A stretch of DNA of 64,000 bases from Photobacterium profundum SS9 (GTDB lineage Bacteria > Pseudomonadota > Gammaproteobacteria > Enterobacterales > Vibrionaceae). A program made the position numbers and the translations under genes. The stretch's first letter is position 1. Each line of letters opens with the position of its first letter. Below are positions 36,028-44,884 of the stretch, piece after piece. The notes beneath the pieces were generated by a model. The model saw only the letters and a list, made by a program, of their open reading frames with translations, was not told the DNA's origin and searched no databases. Location: assembly GCF_000196255.1 (NCBI RefSeq), contig NC_006371.1, positions 758,332 through 822,331 on the forward strand, given 5' to 3'.

Positions 36028-37475
36028 ATGCTTACCAGTATGAAAAAGAAATTATCATTTAAAGAAAAACCACCGACGGTAAATAGCCTCAATGAAGCTC
36101 AAGCTCTTATCCAGGAGCTATGGGAGAAATTGCGGCACTACGAAGACAAGCTCTCGACGAGTTCTAAAAACTCATCAAAGTCGCCATCATCTGATGGCCC
36201 AAAAGAGAGGGCTGAGCGAAAAAAGCTGAAAGCCCTCGTAGCGGCAATAAGATTGGAGCTCAACAAGGTCACGAGGGCAAACGGCGAAAACTGAGCAAAC
36301 TCAAAAAGACAGATACTGTTGTACCCTGTGTACCCAGTTCACTGTGCCCTTGTTGTGGCGATAGTCATATCGCGATTAATCAAAAACCATCCTATCGGCA
36401 TCAAGTGCATGAAATCCCTGAGCCAATTGTAAATATTACTGAATATCAAGTCTTTCATGGCCGGTGTCAAAATTGCCAGACTTCCGTTAAGGGGAAGCGG
36501 CTTCAAGATACCCCACAGGGAATAATGGGCCCTAACCTCATGAGCTACATTGCCCTGCTGGCTGGACAGTTTCATCTCAGCGTTCGTAAAATACAAGAAT
36601 TACTCAAGCTGCAGTTAGGCACCTCCTTTTCCACGGGCGCTATCTCCGAGGCTCAAGGAAAAGTATCATCGATGCTTACGCCTTTACATCAAGCCGTTCG
36701 AGACGCCATTCAAAAAGCGCCAATGGTTCATATTGATGAGACTTCTCACATCAGAAATGGTGAAAGCAGCCTACGCTGGTGTTGGCTGATGTCGAGTGAT
36801 GATTGGGTCTATGAACGTGTTTTGTTTTCACGCTCAACCCACTCGGCAAAAGTGATGCTGAATGAAAAATTTGCTGGGGTTGTTATCTCCGATCAATGTG
36901 CCAGCTATAATTGGCTCAATCCTGAAAAACATCAATTTTGCTTAGGCCACCTAAAGCGAAATCTCCAACAAATGGCCGATTACAGTGGGGGTGGGTTAAC
37001 CGCTTTTATTGGCAAACGACTGACTCTGCTTATCAATATGATTTTTCGCACTCAACATCGTTATGAAGAAGAAAACATTTCAGCGGAGATATACTTTCGG
37101 AGAATGAAGCGATTGAGAAAGAGCTTAACGCGCTGGTTACACAAAGGCGCGGATGTCACAACATCTAGATATAGCGGTCGATGTAAATTCATTCTTAAGC
37201 ACGAAGTCAGTTTGTGGGTATTTCTGACGGCTCCCTTAACAATCCCATTAACCAACAATGAAGCCGAGCGCCGGTTACGTGGAAGCGTGATCATGCGAAA
37301 AATCAGTTTTGGTACAAGCTCCGATCGCGGTGATAAGTTTCGAGGCCGAATACACACTCTTGTTGAAACCTGCAAGAAACGAAGTATGTCACCATTTATC
37401 GCTCTTCAACAGATTGTCAATGCTGTCGTGAAAAAACAGCCATATCCTGACATCTTCAATCTTTGTTCAGGGTAG
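36028..37475 (+). CDS. IS66-family transposase, probably made by -1 frameshift
   Basis: The first frame (36028-36294) encodes a leucine-zipper-like NEAQALIQELWEKLRHYEDKLSTSSKNSSKSPSSD. The transposase body continues in the -1 frame: SPRSGNKIGAQQGHEGKRRKL, a zinc-finger CPCCGD...CQNC, the catalytic HIDETSHI (Asp), VVISDQCASY (Asp) and the Glu in NNEAERRLRGSVIMRKISFG. A -1 shift at A_AAA_AAG (36219-36225) would give one protein of about 482 residues, the usual family length. A simple indel in the A6 run cannot be excluded; then the gene would be a pseudogene. Confidence 0.82.
36219..36225 (+). promoter_or_regulatory. Candidate -1 ribosomal frameshift site A_AAA_AAG
   Basis: In the zero frame (codons CGA AAA AAG) the heptamer A_AAA_AAG is exactly in phase; slipping back one base continues GCT GAA AGC CCT CGT AGC GGC, the transposase body. 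It is the best-known bacterial slippery sequence. I saw no strong Shine-Dalgarno or pseudoknot stimulator by eye. Confidence 0.6.
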
Positions 37476-37953
37476 CAGTCAAGCTACTCTGGTGAACGCT
37501 TACACTTTATCTTTATTAGCGCCACGGTCGATACCTTCAGCGGATGACATCTTCAGCTGACAAGGTGCATCATAACAAGCGTGGCAGACGACACATCTGT
37601 TATCTATTATGGGTTTAACATCATTTACATAATGTTGAGCATGGAAAGATTCTGCTTCTAAGATACGCTGTTGAGGTTCAGGTGTACCATATAGCTTATT
37701 GTAATTTAAGTCAGCGTAAGCAGCACATCCAGAAAATATAACAGAAGCTAGTATTAAAATTGCATGTTTGTAGTGCTTAAAAAAAGGTTTATACATCATC
37801 GATTATCAACCTATTTACTTTTTGTTTATTGGTGTTGGCTAATCAAATTATATCAAAAACCTATAACCGTACTGAGTTTGATTGGTGTATTGTCGTTGTA
37901 ATAAGAAATTTTTATAACGCTAAGCTAACAGCGATGAGTACGTAAGGGGGAGT

Positions 37954-38256
37954 ATGTTTGGGTTAAGAGTAGCAGGGCGAGATGGTGTGTCTTCAGGCAT
38001 TTTCCTTATTGGTTTTGGGTTACTTTATCTAACTGGGTGGTGGTGGCCTGGTTTACTCATTTTACTGGGTGTTACCGGTATTGTTGATATGGTAATGAGT
38101 GCCAATTGGAAGGGGGCTGCCAAAACTGCGGTAGTATTTATGATTACAGCGATCGTACTTTGGGGCCTGGTAGGAATAGGGATCATGTGGAATGTTTTGA
38201 TCCCCGGCTTACTAATCTTGGTAGGTATTTTCTGGGTCTACCGTGGATTCAAGTGA
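37954..38256 (+). CDS. Small inner-membrane protein, LiaF-like transmembrane domain type
   Basis: A 100-residue protein with four closely packed hydrophobic segments (SSGIFLIGFGLLYLTGWWWPGLLILLGVTGIVDM and AVVFMITAIVLWGLVGIGIMWNVLIPGLLILVGIFWVY as two halves, each GxxLLxxGWWWP-like). It appears as an internal duplication, with both halves ending in a PGLLIL motif, as in the DUF5668/LiaF transmembrane region. Function is unknown. Its last 45 bases overlap the 3' end of the convergent ToxR-like gene. Confidence 0.62.
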   Translation: MFGLRVAGRDGVSSGIFLIGFGLLYLTGWWWPGLLILLGVTGIVDMVMSANWKGAAKTAVVFMITAIVLWGLVGIGIMWNVLIPGLLILVGIFWVYRGFK

Positions 38257-39501
38257 TTTATTGTCTTTTTCACTATTATGCAACCAATATAATCCCGTAT
38301 CATCGCTTAAGATCAGGTTTAGGTAATCTTGCTGGTAGACAAGGTACGTAAAGGTGGGCGTATTATTTAAATAGGTATCTTGCATGGTTTTTTCTGTTGT
38401 TAAGGCAACAGATTTACTTTCTATGATTTCTTTACTTGGCTGATACGACCAATGAAACATTTCAGGTGTAATTATTATTGTCTTCAAAAATTGAGACTGT
38501 GTTTTATCATATTCTTGAGCAGAGGCAGCTCGAATGGATAATGCATGGTGGTAGTCACTATTGTTTTCTGTTATGAATGACATAAAGGAGTAATTCAATG
38601 CGCCAGATTGCTCTTTAGATATATAATAATGGATAACTTTTGAATGAATACCTGAGCCATCAAGATAATTCATAAATGATTGCGCAGTGGGTTCACGCGC
38701 CAGTTCAGTTTGAATGATGGGCGTTTCACGGTATGTTTTCATATTCTTAGATAGAAAACCGGAGAACTGTTCCCAATTTTCAGCTGTGACGGTATAAGAG
38801 AAATCACTGCTCTCTATACAGTTGTCTTGATCATTAAGGCGACACCATGCAAATGAATAAAGATCGTTATTTTTATATCCAATAATTCTTCGTTCTATAA
38901 TTAAAGATGGATCAAATAACATTTTGTGTTCTTTATATATTTCAATTGATTTCGTTCTTAGATCAATAATATCAGCTTTTGTTTTACCGATTAATGTTAA
39001 CTGGTTAGTGCTTATAACATCTTCAGTGATGATGTATTTATCTGGGGTTGGTACTGGTTCTGGAATAAAATAATAAGATAAACCAGCAATAGCAACGGCA
39101 CCAGAAAAGGCACAACCAATGAACAATGGTGATTTCTTTTTATCAGAGTTTGTTTGTTCTACATGTGTATTTAAGTTGACTTCTTCACGTACGAAATCAC
39201 GAATCTGATATCCTACGCGAGGTAAGGTTTCAATGATATCGCCTTTCTTTTCTTCATGTAATTTTACGCGTAAAGCGCGTATAACTTGAAATAAAGATGC
39301 TTCGGTTACGATGCGATCTGGCCATCCTGCTTTTAGTAATTCATTTTTTGTTACGGGGCGACCATAATTTTCGATCAGATACGCCAAAATATACTGTTCA
39401 GAAAGGTTTAGTTTCTGAGTCGAATCTGCTGATTTTAGGATGCCAAGACTTGGAACATAGCAAATATCTGTTCGAAACTTAATCTGCTCAGTGCTGGACA
39501 T
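38212..39501 (-). CDS. ToxR-like membrane-anchored winged-helix regulator
   Basis: A 429-residue one-component regulator. Residues 1-105 are an OmpR/ToxR-type winged helix (LNLSEQYILAYLIENYGRPVTKNELLKAGWPDRIVTEASLFQVIRALRVKLHE and TLPRVGYQIRDF). A single transmembrane helix lies at about 128-148, and a periplasmic domain of about 280 residues follows. That domain is not recognisable as ToxR, TcpP or CadC. Signals sensed there would change DNA binding directly at the membrane. No co-transcribed ToxS-like partner is beside it. The 386-base gap upstream (39502-39887) must hold its promoter, and I see no other gene in it. Confidence 0.83.
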   Translation of the reverse strand: MSSTEQIKFRTDICYVPSLGILKSADSTQKLNLSEQYILAYLIENYGRPVTKNELLKAGWPDRIVTEASLFQVIRALRVKLHEEKKGDIIETLPRVGYQIRDFVREEVNLNTHVEQTNSDKKKSPLFIGCAFSGAVAIAGLSYYFIPEPVPTPDKYIITEDVISTNQLTLIGKTKADIIDLRTKSIEIYKEHKMLFDPSLIIERRIIGYKNNDLYSFAWCRLNDQDNCIESSDFSYTVTAENWEQFSGFLSKNMKTYRETPIIQTELAREPTAQSFMNYLDGSGIHSKVIHYYISKEQSGALNYSFMSFITENNSDYHHALSIRAASAQEYDKTQSQFLKTIIITPEMFHWSYQPSKEIIESKSVALTTEKTMQDTYLNNTPTFTYLVYQQDYLNLILSDDTGLYWLHNSEKDNKSLESTVDPENTYQD

Positions 39502-39848
39502 TCATACCTCTAACTAATGAAGAACATTCAACTATCATTGAATTACATAAGAATTTGATATTATCACGAAATAAGTTAAAAACCATTTTTACGGCTAATG
39601 ATTCACATAATCATGACATAAGTTCACAGAAATTAAAGCTTGTATCTATTTGAAAAATAGATGATTTGATTTTAATGACAATAAATAGATAAAAGAAAAT
39701 CTTATAGGCGGTGTTCAATAATTAAACGTTCAGGAAGCAGGGAAAGAGCGAGGTGTACAAATATTGTCCTTGTTAGGCGATATGGGACCAATCATTCTTT
39801 TGTTTAAATAAAAAGTAACGATCGACTTTAGTATTTGTCGAAGAAAAT

Positions 39849-39875
39849 AAAAGGGAAGCGAGAACTTCCCTTTTT
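39849..39875 (-). terminator. Terminator of the 39888-40340 gene
   Basis: AAAAGGGAAG/CTTCCCTTTT stem with a CGAGAA-type loop and a T tract on the minus strand. A tracts on the other side would let it work both ways. Confidence 0.85.
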
Positions 39876-39887
39876 ATTTAGCAAGAA

Positions 39888-40340
39888 TTACTTCTTGAAA
39901 ATTTCCTGAAACTCACGCTTCATTGGAGGATTACGACGTGCTTGTTTTAGCTGCTTACACAGATCTTTTAGACAGTTGTGAAGAACTTTATCAAGCAACA
40001 CAGCTTTGTATTCCTGTTGCTCTTCTTCGCTCATGTGATCTGGTAGTGTTGTTTCTTGCATTTCACCAAGGAAATCAACACCAGAGTAGCTCTGGCTTAG
40101 TGCAACAAGTGCGTGGAATTGTTCAAAGTTATCGAGAACATTCTGTGCACTTCCTGGCATGCTATTCCATGCTTCACGGGAAGTAGGCTCGGATACCATA
40201 TAAACACTGATTAGCATATCCATCAGTTCTTCAGGTACTTCTTCGAATGCAACGACTTGACGTAATTCTGGTGAACATTCATCAAGAGTCAATGTTGGTT
40301 CATTAACGAGTTGCTCGTCTTTTGTTTCAATCTCAGACAT
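39888..40340 (-). CDS. Conserved hypothetical acidic protein
   Basis: A soluble, helix-rich, acidic protein of 150 residues with no motif I recognise. Notable is a basic C-terminal KQLKQARRNPPMKREFQEIFKK after an acidic N-terminal half. ATG 40340 is preferred over 40346 because AGGAAA sits at a proper distance only for it. It is monocistronic with its own terminator. Proteins of this kind occur in Vibrionaceae with no assigned role. Confidence 0.6.
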   Translation of the reverse strand: MSEIETKDEQLVNEPTLTLDECSPELRQVVAFEEVPEELMDMLISVYMVSEPTSREAWNSMPGSAQNVLDNFEQFHALVALSQSYSGVDFLGEMQETTLPDHMSEEEQQEYKAVLLDKVLHNCLKDLCKQLKQARRNPPMKREFQEIFKK

Positions 40341-40591
40341 AGCCATTTCCTACAGCATTTATGATTTAAGGAGGGGAATCCTATATTTCTAACATCAAAT
40401 GTCAACATATCATGTAATTTCAGAGATAAAATCTCGTAGATTTAAAAATGTAATCTAGATCACGTTAGATAATTTATAGTAGAAAATGCACGTTTTTTGC
40501 AAGGTTAGGTTGGCATTACTCTGTTTATAGACAGCATGTGTGCTATAAATTATGATGAATACAAGTATATTCATATCAATAGGATACTTTC

Positions 40592-41539
40592 ATGGAAGCA
40601 ATGCGTATCTTACTGGTTGATGACGTTCATTTAGAACGCATGCAACTTGCAATGAGATTGCAGCGATTAGGTCATATCGTTGAAGCGGTTAGCTCTGGGC
40701 ATGAAGCCATTGAGCGATATCCTCTTTTCGATCCTGACTTATTATTGTTGGATATCAGTATGCCTAATATGAGTGGAATGGAAGTTGCCCATAAAATTCG
40801 AAGTGACCACCTTGAGTGGGTGCCAATCATCTTTTTAAGCGGTCACGATGAACCCGAAATGATTGCAAAAGCCATTGATATGGGCGGAGATGATTATCTA
40901 GTCAAGCCTGTAAATAAAATTGTATTGGCATCGAAACTAAAAGCAATGCAACGTATTGCTGCTATGCGTCATCAATTAAAACAAGCAACCGTAAAGTTAG
41001 AAGAAGTGAATGAACTGCTATCACAGCAAGTCAATGAAGATGGGTTAACTCAGATTGCTAATCGACGTTTTCTAGATAAAAAACTGGCCGAGTTTATTTC
41101 TTGGCATGGTCGTCATGAGCTTTCTCTTACTATTATCATGATTGATGTTGATCACTTTAAAGACTACAACGATTATTATGGTCACCTTGATGGCGATCGT
41201 TGTTTACAGTTAGTGTCTGGCGCGCTAAAGACTAACTTTAGTCGTGCTGGGGAATTAGCTGCACGTTATGGCGGTGAAGAGTTTGTTATTTTAGTGAGTA
41301 ATTGTGATAAGACTCGAGCTGTGAAAGAGTGCGAAAGGCTTAAATCTAGTATTAATGGATTAGCGATACCGCACTTTCAGTCGGCGACCTCGAATATTGT
41401 AACGGTGAGCCAAGGTATGGTGTCTTGGGTACCTACAGGGTTAGAAACGGCTGAGAATATGTATCAGATTGTCGATAAAGTCTTGTATAAAGCCAAAGAG
41501 CAAGGGCGTAACCGTTTTGTTGTGGCTGAGTTTACATAA
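40592..41539 (+). CDS. Response regulator with GGDEF domain (diguanylate cyclase)
   Basis: A 315-residue cytoplasmic protein: a CheY receiver (RILLVDDVHLER; phosphoacceptor in LLLLDISMPNMSG, about 57; Lys in YLVKPVN, about 108), a short coiled linker (about 125-150), and a GGDEF domain with RYGGEEF, an active cyclase signature (DGLTQIANRR before it). It makes cyclic di-GMP when phosphorylated. The product-inhibition I-site, usually RxxD upstream of GGEEF, reads RAGE, so feedback inhibition may be weakened. No histidine kinase is adjacent; it may answer to an orphan one. Confidence 0.9.
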   Translation: MEAMRILLVDDVHLERMQLAMRLQRLGHIVEAVSSGHEAIERYPLFDPDLLLLDISMPNMSGMEVAHKIRSDHLEWVPIIFLSGHDEPEMIAKAIDMGGDDYLVKPVNKIVLASKLKAMQRIAAMRHQLKQATVKLEEVNELLSQQVNEDGLTQIANRRFLDKKLAEFISWHGRHELSLTIIMIDVDHFKDYNDYYGHLDGDRCLQLVSGALKTNFSRAGELAARYGGEEFVILVSNCDKTRAVKECERLKSSINGLAIPHFQSATSNIVTVSQGMVSWVPTGLETAENMYQIVDKVLYKAKEQGRNRFVVAEFT

Positions 41540-41587
41540 TTAGACGCTGGTTCTATCTGAACTTGAAAGTTAGCTGAGTTAAGCATG

Positions 41588-41616
41588 AGCACAACATCGC
41601 GGCTTGTGCTTTTTTG
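41588..41616 (+). terminator. Terminator after the diguanylate cyclase gene
   Basis: AGCACAA/TTGTGCT stem with a CATCGCGGC loop and TTTTTTG. Confidence 0.85.
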
Positions 41617-41775
41617 TTTGTGAAGAGTGCCTCAAAATGGCAACTTTTGAAGTAAGTCTGATATTTGTTTACCTAATGATTAAATTTCCATCACTTGATC
41701 CTATCAACCCTTGTCGTTATAGCATCTCATGCTAATCTGCTATAGATAATCATAATGATAGGGTGAGGGAAGATC

Positions 41776-42444
41776 ATGGATATTAACTTTTCACAAAATG
41801 AAGCGCGTGTGATTGGTTGTTTACTTGAAAAAGAAGTAACCACTCCAGATCAATACCCATTGACACTGAATGCACTCACGACTGCGTGTAATCAGAAAAG
41901 TAACCGTGAGCCAGTAATGGCGTTAGATGAAGCAACAGTGCTTGATACTGTTGAGCTGCTAAAAGAAAAGCGTTTAATCAATGATGTTTCTAGTTTTGGT
42001 AGCCGTGTATCAAAGTTTCAGCACCGTTTTTGTAACACTGAATTTGGTTCTCTAAAGTTCACTTCTCAAGAATTTGCAGCTGTTTGCGTTATGTTATTAC
42101 GTGGACCGCAAAGTGCTGGCGAAATTCGTACACGCACAAATCGGTTGTGTACATTCAGTGATGTAAAAGAAGTTGAAGCAATGTTAGATGGCTTAGCTGA
42201 ACATGCTAAAGGTCCTTATGTGGTTAAATTACCGCGTGAATCAGGTAAGCGTGATTGCCGTTATATGCATTTATTCAGTGGTGAAGTCGATGTTGAAGCA
42301 CTTGCAGCAGCAGTTAAGTCTACCTCTACTGCAGGGCTTGCCAGTGCTAATAATGAAAGGTTTGCAGAACTAGAAGAAGACATGAAAGCAATGAAGCTAG
42401 AAATAGCTGAATTGAAGGAACTATTAGAATCGCTTACGTCGTAA
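41776..42444 (+). CDS. yceH: YceH-family (DUF480) protein
   Basis: A 222-residue protein matching the YceH/DUF480 family from the first residues (FSQNEARVIGCLLEKEVTTPDQYPLTLNALTTACNQKSNREPVM). It has two winged-helix repeats and a C-terminal coiled coil (ELEEDMKAMKLEIAELKELLESL). The role is unsettled; it is implicated in DNA or RNA-associated regulation because of the winged helices. It is alone, with a terminator just after it. Confidence 0.9.
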   Translation: MDINFSQNEARVIGCLLEKEVTTPDQYPLTLNALTTACNQKSNREPVMALDEATVLDTVELLKEKRLINDVSSFGSRVSKFQHRFCNTEFGSLKFTSQEFAAVCVMLLRGPQSAGEIRTRTNRLCTFSDVKEVEAMLDGLAEHAKGPYVVKLPRESGKRDCRYMHLFSGEVDVEALAAAVKSTSTAGLASANNERFAELEEDMKAMKLEIAELKELLESLTS

Positions 42445-42471
42445 CGAAAAGATACCTTCAATAACTATTTG

Positions 42472-42494
42472 GCTCGGCTTATGCCGAGCTTTTT
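42472..42494 (+). terminator. Terminator after yceH
   Basis: GCTCGGC/GCCGAGC stem with a TTAT loop and TTTTTAT. Confidence 0.9.
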
Positions 42495-42511
42495 ATATTG
42501 TGTAGATTACT

Positions 42512-42880
42512 ATGAAAAACCAAGATGCAATGCCACTTGATAGCATTGATAGCATTGATAGCATTGATAGCATTGATAGCAAACTTGCCCCTTTAGAAAC
42601 GCAGCAACCAATCTGGTCGGTTTACTTGATTCGAACGGTATCTAATACTCTGTACTGTGGTGTCACAACAGATGTTCAGCGGCGCTATAGTGAGCACCAA
42701 TCTGGGAAAAAAGGGGCAAAGTACCTAAAAGGGAAGGGACCGCTGACTCTAGCATGGCATGAAGAAGTGGGTGATAAGCGATTAGCGATGCAAATTGAAT
42801 ATCGTATTAAACAGCTACCTAAAATAAAGAAAGAAGCGATCATTACTCAGTATTTGAATGTAAAAATGCTTATCCCCTAA
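42512..42880 (+). CDS. GIY-YIG nuclease-superfamily protein with an N-terminal SID repeat
   Basis: A 122-residue protein. [48 protein letters not shown] is the GIY-YIG core of the YhbQ type (Tyr, Arg and catalytic Glu region [18 protein letters not shown] intact). YhbQ-like proteins are small structure-selective nucleases or of unknown role. Uniquely, residues 10-24 are a run of SID tripeptides encoded by a 9-bp tandem DNA repeat, so the length may vary between strains. Confidence 0.82.
   Translation: MKNQDAMPLDSIDSIDSIDSIDSKLAPLETQQPIWSVYLIRTVSNTLYCGVTTDVQRRYSEHQSGKKGAKYLKGKGPLTLAWHEEVGDKRLAMQIEYRIKQLPKIKKEAIITQYLNVKMLIP
42539..42580 (+). repeat. In-frame 9-bp tandem repeat GATAGCATT, 4.7 copies
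   Basis: Perfect units in the N-terminal coding region of the GIY-YIG gene. Each unit adds exactly three residues (SID), so slippage would change protein length without breaking the frame. Confidence 0.95.
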
Positions 42881-43205
42881 AACTGCGTTTATAAGAAAAT
42901 TTCGTACATTACTTGCGGAATAACGTAGAATTGCTCTGCTTGGTTTAATCTTTTCTTTGAGTTACCTATTTTAAATCGTTTAGATTCGATGCAACAATCA
43001 TAGCAATCTAAATGAGTGACCAAATCAAATGGCGAAATCTGGTTGGTAACTATACAAACCATCAATGGTTAGTACTTTTTATTTTTCAAAATGCAGCTGT
43101 ATTTTTGAGATCTATTGGTGTTTATCTCGTTGAAAAATAGATAAAAAATGTAGTATGACCATACTGATACTATACTTATTAATATACCTGTTAGGTGTTC
43201 TTCCT

Positions 43206-43745
43206 ATGGCACAAAAAGCCACTATTTACAAAGCTCATATCAATGTAGCAGATATGGATCGTCACGTTTATTTAGATGTGCCCCATACTGTAGCTTGTCA
43301 TCCATCAGAAACGCATCGACGTTTAATGTTGCGTTTGTTGGCATGGGCATTAAATGCAGATGAGAATCTTACCTTCACGAAAGGGATGAGTTCGACAGAT
43401 GAGCCTGATCTTTGGACAAAAAGCCTAAGTGATGAAATTGAGCTTTGGATTGACCTTGGTCTTCCTGATGAAAAACGCATCCGTAAAGCATCAAATCGTG
43501 CTAAAAAAGTGATCATTTTTGCTTATGGCAATAATGCAGCAACAGCTTGGTGGCAGCAAAACAAGAGTAAAATAACGCAGTCTGATAACATTTCTGTTAT
43601 TTACATTGATGATGAAACACTCAGTCAGCTTGAATCGATTCTTGCTCGTACAATGCAGATTCAGCTAACGATTGAAAGTGAGCAAGCTTGGTTAACTTCT
43701 GGTGAAACAAGTATCACAATTACCCCTGAATGGTGGCACCGCTAA
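43206..43745 (+). CDS. yaeQ: YaeQ-family protein
   Basis: A 179-residue protein beginning MAQKATIYKAHINVADMDRHVYLD, the classical YaeQ opening, with HPSETHRRLMLRLLAWALNADENL and TKSLSDEIELWIDLGLPDEKRIRKASNRAKKVIIFAYG. YaeQ has a PD-(D/E)XK nuclease-like fold and is linked to RfaH-type transcription regulation. The start at 43206 is preferred over 43155 since it matches the family and has AGGTG upstream. The 325-base gap before it (42881-43205) is AT-rich; I see only a plausible TATACT -10 near 43172. Confidence 0.88.
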   Translation: MAQKATIYKAHINVADMDRHVYLDVPHTVACHPSETHRRLMLRLLAWALNADENLTFTKGMSSTDEPDLWTKSLSDEIELWIDLGLPDEKRIRKASNRAKKVIIFAYGNNAATAWWQQNKSKITQSDNISVIYIDDETLSQLESILARTMQIQLTIESEQAWLTSGETSITITPEWWHR

Positions 43746-43829
43746 ACTTCCTCGCACTTTTCTATTTTCGAAATATAAGTATTGAACCCTGAATCTTACT
43801 CAATTTTTTGCTAAATTAAGTGTGTTTAA

Positions 43830-43858
43830 ACGATGACAGTAATTGTTACTGTCATCGT
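43830..43858. other. Perfect 13-bp-stem palindrome
   Basis: ACGATGACAGTAA and TTACTGTCATCGT form a perfect stem with a TTG loop. No T tract follows, so it is either an operator-like site or a factor-assisted terminator of yaeQ. It lies 22 bases before a MITE-like element. Confidence 0.7.
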
Positions 43859-43880
43859 CAATTCATATTCTTTATGCAGT

Positions 43881-44149
43881 CTAGGACGTGTTGACGTTTC
43901 AAGATTCGGCCTGCTGAGAGCGATTTTTTCAGATAACAAGGCAGAAATTGCAGTGACTAGGGTTCTAATCATAAGATTTCTAACGATGTTAGGTGGAAAA
44001 ATAGCCTCAGCCCAAAGGGTGATGCCTGAAAAAGCTTTATACTGCGTTACTCTATGTGCATTTAGGTGACTAAACATTACATTTCGTGCCTTGTCTAAAG
44101 ACGTTTTCAGACTTCACAGGCTAGAATTTGAAACGTCAACACGCCCTAG
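43881..44149. mobile_element. MITE-like non-autonomous element, 269 bp
   Basis: Terminal inverted repeats of 22 bp (CTAGGACGTGTTGACGTTTC and, inverted, CTAGGGCGTGTTGACGTTTC) match at 21 positions. If the terminal CTAG is counted as a 4-bp target duplication, the element is 43885-44145. There is no transposase; the short reading frames inside are not convincing. It fills most of the 485-base gap 43746-44230. Confidence 0.8.
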
Positions 44150-44230
44150 TTGCTCATATGTTCTAACTTGTCGTGAGGCTGGTTTGTATAAAGCGTATTC
44201 ACGTTATTGTGAATTAAGAAGGAATCATTT

Positions 44231-44884
44231 ATGCCAAAACATGTACATGTTCTTGCAAAGAAAATCTGGGATTACCATCTTCTTAATCAAACATTAGAAA
44301 AAAGTGATTGTATTTTTGTTTTGTGCAGCAATGACGTAAGAGTTGCAGAGCATGCGGCGAAGATCTATTTGGCAGGCTATGCACCCTACATTGTATTTTC
44401 TGGCGGAGAAGGTGAGTTAACGAAAGGTTTATTTGGTTGCTCTGAGGCGGAGTACTTTGCTCATGTTGCGGCAGATATGGGGGTACCACTTGAAAAGATT
44501 CTTATTGAACCTCAATCAACGAACACGGGGGAGAATGTTCAATTCACTCGTGAGTTACTTGAATCCAAAGATCTGACACCCAATAAAATGATTTTAGTGC
44601 AGAAGCCATTTATGGAGCGTCGAACCTTTGCGACATTCGTGAGGCAATGGCCAGGAAAGGAAGTTATTGTAACGTCACCTGATATTTCATTCGATGAATA
44701 CCCAAATGAAGGCCTGTCGTATTCTGATGTGATTAACGTGATGCTAGGGGATTTACAGCGCATTAAATATTACCCGCAGTATGGTTACTCTATTCCGCAA
44801 GATATCCCTAAAGATGTGTGGAAAGCTTTTGAGTGTTTGGTTGCACTGGGTTTTGATGAGCACCTTGTCGATGTGGCAGGTTAA
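44231..44884 (+). CDS. YdcF/SanA-family (DUF218) protein
   Basis: A 217-residue protein with the DUF218 core: IFVLCSNDVRVAEHAAKIYLAGYAPYIVFSGGEG, EPQSTNTGENVQFTRELLE and KMILVQKPFMERRTFATF. No N-terminal membrane span is seen, so it resembles cytoplasmic YdcF rather than SanA or ElyC, which are anchored. YdcF binds SAM in crystals; the function is unknown. It lies just after the MITE-like element, which may affect its promoter. Confidence 0.83.
   Translation: MPKHVHVLAKKIWDYHLLNQTLEKSDCIFVLCSNDVRVAEHAAKIYLAGYAPYIVFSGGEGELTKGLFGCSEAEYFAHVAADMGVPLEKILIEPQSTNTGENVQFTRELLESKDLTPNKMILVQKPFMERRTFATFVRQWPGKEVIVTSPDISFDEYPNEGLSYSDVINVMLGDLQRIKYYPQYGYSIPQDIPKDVWKAFECLVALGFDEHLVDVAG

Larger units (their letters stand above)
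35936..37503 (+). mobile_element. IS66-family insertion sequence with 8-bp target duplication
   Basis: The 1568-bp element has ends GTAACCGTTCACCAG and (inverted) GTAAGCGTTCACCAG, 14 of 15 identical. The 8-bp ACTTTATC directly repeats at 35928-35935 and 37504-37511, the duplication size of the family. Only the large transposase gene is present, without tnpA/tnpB accessory genes, as in the shorter ISBst12-like members. It lies in cti; removing it with one duplication restores DKVYQGTRLL. Confidence 0.93.
35506..37799 (-). pseudogene. cti: Fatty acid cis/trans isomerase, destroyed by deletions and an IS66-family insertion
   Basis: The normal periplasmic haem protein (about 780 residues) converts cis- to trans-unsaturated fatty acids in membranes under stress. 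The N-terminal part at 37799-37512 has a lipoprotein-like signal (ILASVIFSGC), the haem motif CVVCH, and CYDAPCQLKMSSAEGIDRGANKDKV. It continues beyond the insertion with YQGTRLLAANTTRMFIDAQTTAEWRDKGFSPVLNER to about 35800. A frame change then joins it to VFRHFDSASMVKGLIGVQPKTAWIIDYSLLERIHYLLVAGFDVYGD. After a second internal loss it ends YERLLDKYGIRRTNPSFWSFSDV to the native-looking C-terminus DYNRLQNR. At least 400 residues are missing in total. Confidence 0.9.
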
